Shown: positions 60,649 through 64,000 of the stretch, piece after piece | How positions within the stretch are numbered: the first letter of the stretch is position 1 | How the letters are laid out: each line of letters opens with the position of its first letter | Origin: Atlantibacter subterraneus | GTDB taxonomy: Bacteria; Pseudomonadota; Gammaproteobacteria; Enterobacterales; Enterobacteriaceae | Direction: 5' to 3' (one strand) | Assembly: GCF_027853245.1 (NCBI RefSeq) | Contig: NZ_JAPTZM010000001.1 | DNA: 64,000 nt | Position numbers and translations under genes: made by a program | The notes under the pieces: generated by a model | Told to the model about the DNA's origin: nothing | The model's input: only the letters and a program-made list of their open reading frames with translations | Databases searched by the model: none

Positions 60649-61602
60649 TTACTTGCCGTTGCGCAGCACGTTCAGACAGTGTTTAAGCGCATTGTCGAGC
60701 GGCGCTTCGACGCGCATCGTCTCGCCAGTATTAGGATGCTGGAATTTCAGCGCCGCCGCATGCAGGAACAGGCGACTTAATCCGGTATTCGCCAGCTGCT
60801 TATCAAATTCACGGTCGCCGTAACGATCGTCAAAGGCGATAGGATGACCGGCATGCAGAGTATGCACGCGGATCTGGTGGGTGCGGCCCGTCACCGGGCT
60901 ACAGCGCACCAGCGTGGCGAATGCATAACGCTCCTCCACTTTAAAGCGCGTTTCCGACGGTTTGCCTTCACTACTCACCCGCACGATGCGCTCGCCGCTT
61001 TGCAGGATGTTTTTCAACAGCGGTGCCTGTACCACTTTCACATGCGACTGCCACTGCCCGCGCACCAGCGCCAGGTAATCTTTTTGCATCTCTTTGCCAC
61101 GCAGCTGTTCATGCAGCGAACGCAGCGCCGAACGTTTTTTCGCCACCAGCAGGACGCCGGACGTGTCGCGGTCGAGACGGTGGACCAGCTCCAGGAAGCG
61201 GGCTTCCGGGCGCAATGCGCGCAGACCTTCAATCACCCCAAAGCTCAATCCGCTGCCGCCGTGCACGGCGGTGCCGGAGGGCTTATTCAGCACCAGGATA
61301 TGATCATCCTCATACAAAATCGCCTCGGTGAGCGCAGAGACTTTTTGCAGATGCGGAGATACCGCCTGTTCTTCACGTTCGGCGACGCGCACCGGCGGAA
61401 TACGCACTTCATCGCCGTCTTCGAGTTTGTATTCAGGTTTGATACGTTTTTTGTTTACCCGCACCTCGCCTTTGCGAAGGATGCGATAAATCATGCTCTT
61501 AGGCACACCCTTTAATTGGGTACGCAAAAAGTTATCGATACGCTGCCCCGCTTCATCAGCGGTAATGGCAACGATTTTTACGGCTGGGGTCTCAGTTTTC
61601 AT
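60649..61602 (-). CDS. rluC: 23S rRNA pseudouridine synthase RluC
   Basis: ATG at 61602 gives 317 residues starting MKTETPAVKIVAITADEAGQ. An S4 RNA-binding domain (about 20-80: RIDNFLRTQLKGVPKSMIYR, KGEVRVNKKRIKP) precedes the RluA-type catalytic domain with the Asp in ELVHRLDRDTSG near residue 143 and the late GRTHQIRVH. It makes pseudouridine at positions 955, 2504 and 2580 of 23S rRNA in E. coli. It is divergent from rne. Confidence 0.96.
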   Translation of the reverse strand: MKTETPAVKIVAITADEAGQRIDNFLRTQLKGVPKSMIYRILRKGEVRVNKKRIKPEYKLEDGDEVRIPPVRVAEREEQAVSPHLQKVSALTEAILYEDDHILVLNKPSGTAVHGGSGLSFGVIEGLRALRPEARFLELVHRLDRDTSGVLLVAKKRSALRSLHEQLRGKEMQKDYLALVRGQWQSHVKVVQAPLLKNILQSGERIVRVSSEGKPSETRFKVEERYAFATLVRCSPVTGRTHQIRVHTLHAGHPIAFDDRYGDREFDKQLANTGLSRLFLHAAALKFQHPNTGETMRVEAPLDNALKHCLNVLRNGK

Positions 61603-62172
61603 GGTGGCGATTCTAATTATCGACATTCATTAGCGCCACTCATTTTTATATGCTTATACTTACTGTCACCCGGATTCTGGCGGCTTATGAATCACCGGAT
61701 TGGTGGATATAACAACAATCGGTAATTTGTGGTTAAGAAACTGTGAGTAACCGGGTGATAAATGGCAAAAGTCATCTTGCTATAACAAGCTTAGCAATGG
61801 AATAATGCTGCAGTTTTCCGTGTTAAAACTTGTTGAGACAAGGAACTTTGCGGAATTACCAGTTTTGCCTGACCGTTCATCCACGCAGCAATGGCGTAAG
61901 ACGTATTGAACCTTCAGGCAGTTAGCGGGCTGCGGGTTGCAGTCCTTACCGGTAAATGGAAGCTTCTCTGGCGAAACATCCCAGGCAGTTCCCCTGATAA
62001 TTGCGCTGTATTTCCAGATGAAATACAGGCTACCGACACTCTGCGCCTCTTAAGCGAGCGACAACCGTGAGGTTGGCGACGTGAATAGTCACGAGGCCAT
62101 CGGTTCATACCCGGAAAGGCGATATCTTGCCCGCAGCTTAGTCGTCAATGTAAGAATAATGAGTAAGTTACG
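61603..62172 (+). promoter_or_regulatory. rne promoter and long autoregulatory leader
   Basis: There is no gene in these 570 bases. In E. coli the rne mRNA has a 361-base leader whose hairpins are bound by RNase E to control its own level; the same distance here would put the start near 61812. The leader contains several possible stems, for example GCGACAACC with GGTTGGCG near 62060-62080. GTAAGTTACG before the ATG shows only a weak ribosome site. Confidence 0.6.
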
Positions 62173-64000
62173 ATGAAAAGAATGTTAATCAACGCGACTC
62201 AGCAAGAAGAGTTGCGTGTCGCCCTTGTGGACGGGCAGCGCCTGTACGACCTGGATATTGAAAGCCCAGGGCACGAACAGAAAAAAGCTAACATCTACAA
62301 AGGAAAAATCACCCGCATTGAACCCAGCCTTGAAGCCGCCTTTGTTGATTACGGCGCTGAGAGACACGGTTTCCTCCCTCTTAAAGAAATCGCCCGCGAA
62401 TACTTCCCTGCTAACTATGCTTCCCATGGTCGTCCAAACATCAAAGATGTGCTGCGCGAAGGCCAGGAAGTTATCGTTCAGATCGACAAAGAAGAGCGCG
62501 GTAACAAAGGCGCGGCCCTGACCACCTTTATTAGTCTGGCGGGCAGCTACCTGGTTCTGATGCCGAACAACCCGCGCGCGGGCGGCATCTCTCGCCGTAT
62601 CGAAGGCGACGACCGTACCGAACTGAAAGAAGCGCTGGCCAGTCTCGAACTGCCGGACGGCATGGGTCTGATCGTGCGTACCGCTGGTGTAGGCAAATCT
62701 GCCGAAGCGCTGCAGTGGGACCTGAGCTTCCGTCTGAAACACTGGGAAGCCATCAAGAAAGCCGCTGAAAGCCGCCCTGCGCCGTTCCTGATCCACCAGG
62801 AAAGTAACGTGATTGTGCGTGCCTTCCGTGACTATCTGCGCCAGGACATCGGCGAAATCCTGATCGATAACCCGAAAGTGCTTGAGCTGGCTCGCCAGCA
62901 TATCTCTGCGCTGGGCCGTCCGGATTTCAGCAGCAAAATTAAGCTGTACACCGGTGAAATCCCGCTGTTCAGCCACTACCAGATCGAATCGCAAATTGAA
63001 TCTGCGTTCCAGCGCGAAGTGCGCCTGCCGTCCGGCGGCTCTATCGTTATCGACAGTACCGAAGCACTGACCGCAATCGACATCAACTCCGCCCGCGCAA
63101 CCCGCGGCGGCGATATCGAAGAAACCGCCTTCAACACCAACCTGGAAGCGGCGGATGAAATCGCCCGCCAGCTGCGCCTGCGCGACCTCGGCGGCCTGAT
63201 CGTTATCGACTTTATCGATATGACCCCGGTGCGCCACCAGCGCGCCGTGGAAAACCGTCTGCGTGAAGCCGTTCGTCAGGACCGCGCGCGCATCCAAATT
63301 TCTCATATTTCACGCTTCGGCCTACTGGAAATGTCCCGTCAGCGCCTGAGCCCGTCACTGGGCGAATCCAGCCATCACGTCTGCCCGCGTTGTAGCGGTA
63401 CCGGCACCATTCGCGACAACGAATCCCTGTCCCTGTCGATTCTGCGTCTGATTGAAGAAGAAGCGCTGAAAGAGAACACCAAAGAAGTGCACGCCATTGT
63501 TCCGGTGCCGATTGCTTCTTATCTGCTGAACGAAAAGCGCGACGCCATTACCGCTATCGAAACCCGCCAGGGCGGAGTGCGCGCGGTGATCGTGCCGAAC
63601 GACCAGATGGAAACCCCGCATTATTCCGTGCTGCGCGTGCGTAAAGGCGAAGAGACCAAAACCCTGAGCTACATGCTGCCGAAGCTGCATGAAGAAGCGA
63701 TGGCAATGCCGTCTGACGACGAACCAGCCGAACGCAAGCGTCCGGAAGAGCCGGCGTTAGCCACCTTCGCAATGCCGGATATCCCGCCTGCGCCGCCAGA
63801 GACCAAAGCCGTTCAGGAAGCCCCGGCAAAAGTACAAGCCGCGCCGCAGCCTGCCGCGCCTCAGCCGTCCCAGCCGGGCCTGTTTAGCCGCTTTATCAAC
63901 GCGCTGAAATCGCTGTTCGCCGGTGAGCCAGCCGCGCCTGCCCCGGTTGCAGAAGAGCCGAAGAAAGAAGCGGGTGAAGAGAAACAGCGTGGCGATCGCC
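62173..64000 (+). CDS. rne: Ribonuclease E, N-terminal 609 codons (runs off window)
   Basis: The frame is open from the ATG at 62173 to the window edge. The protein starts MKRMLINATQQEELRVAL; an S1 domain spans about 35-125, the DNase I-like domain follows with the catalytic aspartates in LTAIDINSARA and LIVIDFIDM, and the Zn-link is CPRCSGTG near residue 404. After the small domain (about 415-510) comes the Pro/Ala-rich linker with the membrane-binding amphipathic helix LFSRFINALKSLFAG near 570-585. RNase E leads mRNA decay and rRNA/tRNA processing and organises the degradosome through the missing C-terminal half. Confidence 0.97.
   Translation, partial: MKRMLINATQQEELRVALVDGQRLYDLDIESPGHEQKKANIYKGKITRIEPSLEAAFVDYGAERHGFLPLKEIAREYFPANYASHGRPNIKDVLREGQEVIVQIDKEERGNKGAALTTFISLAGSYLVLMPNNPRAGGISRRIEGDDRTELKEALASLELPDGMGLIVRTAGVGKSAEALQWDLSFRLKHWEAIKKAAESRPAPFLIHQESNVIVRAFRDYLRQDIGEILIDNPKVLELARQHISALGRPDFSSKIKLYTGEIPLFSHYQIESQIESAFQREVRLPSGGSIVIDSTEALTAIDINSARATRGGDIEETAFNTNLEAADEIARQLRLRDLGGLIVIDFIDMTPVRHQRAVENRLREAVRQDRARIQISHISRFGLLEMSRQRLSPSLGESSHHVCPRCSGTGTIRDNESLSLSILRLIEEEALKENTKEVHAIVPVPIASYLLNEKRDAITAIETRQGGVRAVIVPNDQMETPHYSVLRVRKGEETKTLSYMLPKLHEEAMAMPSDDEPAERKRPEEPALATFAMPDIPPAPPETKAVQEAPAKVQAAPQPAAPQPSQPGLFSRFINALKSLFAGEPAAPAPVAEEPKKEAGEEKQRGDR

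Noticed and set aside
62185..63306. 373-codon minus-strand open frame
   Set aside because: It is exactly antisense to the highly conserved rne coding region; no family features.

Overview
This is chromosomal DNA of an enterobacterium. The rne–rluC–maf–yceD–rpmF–plsX–fabHDG–acpP–fabF–pabC–mltG–tmk–holB–ycfH–ptsG–fhuE–hinT–ycfL–lpoB–thiK–nagZ–ycfP–ndh–ycfJ block and the ymgE–ycgR–emtA–ldcA–cvrA–dadX–dadA–ycgB block are both in the Escherichia-type gene order, with proteins very close to the E. coli ones. The accessory genes (FTR1/P19 iron uptake, a flavin monooxygenase with an ABC transporter, LeuCD-like hydro-lyase, two TauE/SafE permeases) suggest a Kosakonia/Enterobacter/Klebsiella-like member of the Enterobacterales rather than Escherichia; this is inference from content, not a phylogeny.

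Layout. 1-5.7 kb: a small accessory metabolic region with a LeuC/LeuD-type dehydratase and a fumarylacetoacetate-hydrolase-like protein (running off the left edge), two TauE/SafE permeases, a YjlB-like cupin and a LysR regulator. 5.7-9.7 kb: an unrecognised two-gene operon encoding a large protein with two C-terminal membrane helices and a HEPN-like membrane protein with an Rx4H motif. 9.8-11.8 kb: a membrane-anchored metallo-beta-lactamase-fold hydrolase and two divergent copies of a multi-stem intergenic element. 11.8-19.7 kb: an eight-gene iron operon (FTR1 permease, P19, DUF2318 Fe-S membrane protein, two FtsX permeases, ABC ATPase, TlpA-like lipoprotein, cytochrome c) behind a Fur box. 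19.9-23.9 kb: flavin monooxygenase plus SsuCAB-like transporter. 24.1-27.3 kb: periplasmic trehalase abutting a decayed fimbrial locus.

27.8-37.3 kb: ymgE, the flagellar brake ycgR with its sigma-28 promoter, peptidoglycan recycling genes emtA and ldcA, the K+/H+ antiporter cvrA, the D/L-alanine catabolic pair dadAX, spoVR-family ycgB and a small membrane protein. Here gene order jumps, relative to E. coli, to the ycfJ side of the other core block. 37.4-49.9 kb: ycfJ, ndh, the hinT-ycfL-lpoB-thiK-nagZ-ycfP operon, an inserted zinc alcohol dehydrogenase, fhuE, ptsG and ycfH. 49.9-64 kb: DNA replication genes holB and tmk, mltG, pabC, the fatty-acid and phospholipid initiation cluster, rpmF, yceD, maf (yceF), rluC and the start of rne with its long leader.

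The least explained parts are the HEPN/membrane pair (5711-9661), the paired structured elements (11121-11738), the eight-gene iron machine and a 36-bp palindrome just upstream of ndh. No tRNA, rRNA, insertion sequence, integrase or CRISPR array was seen.
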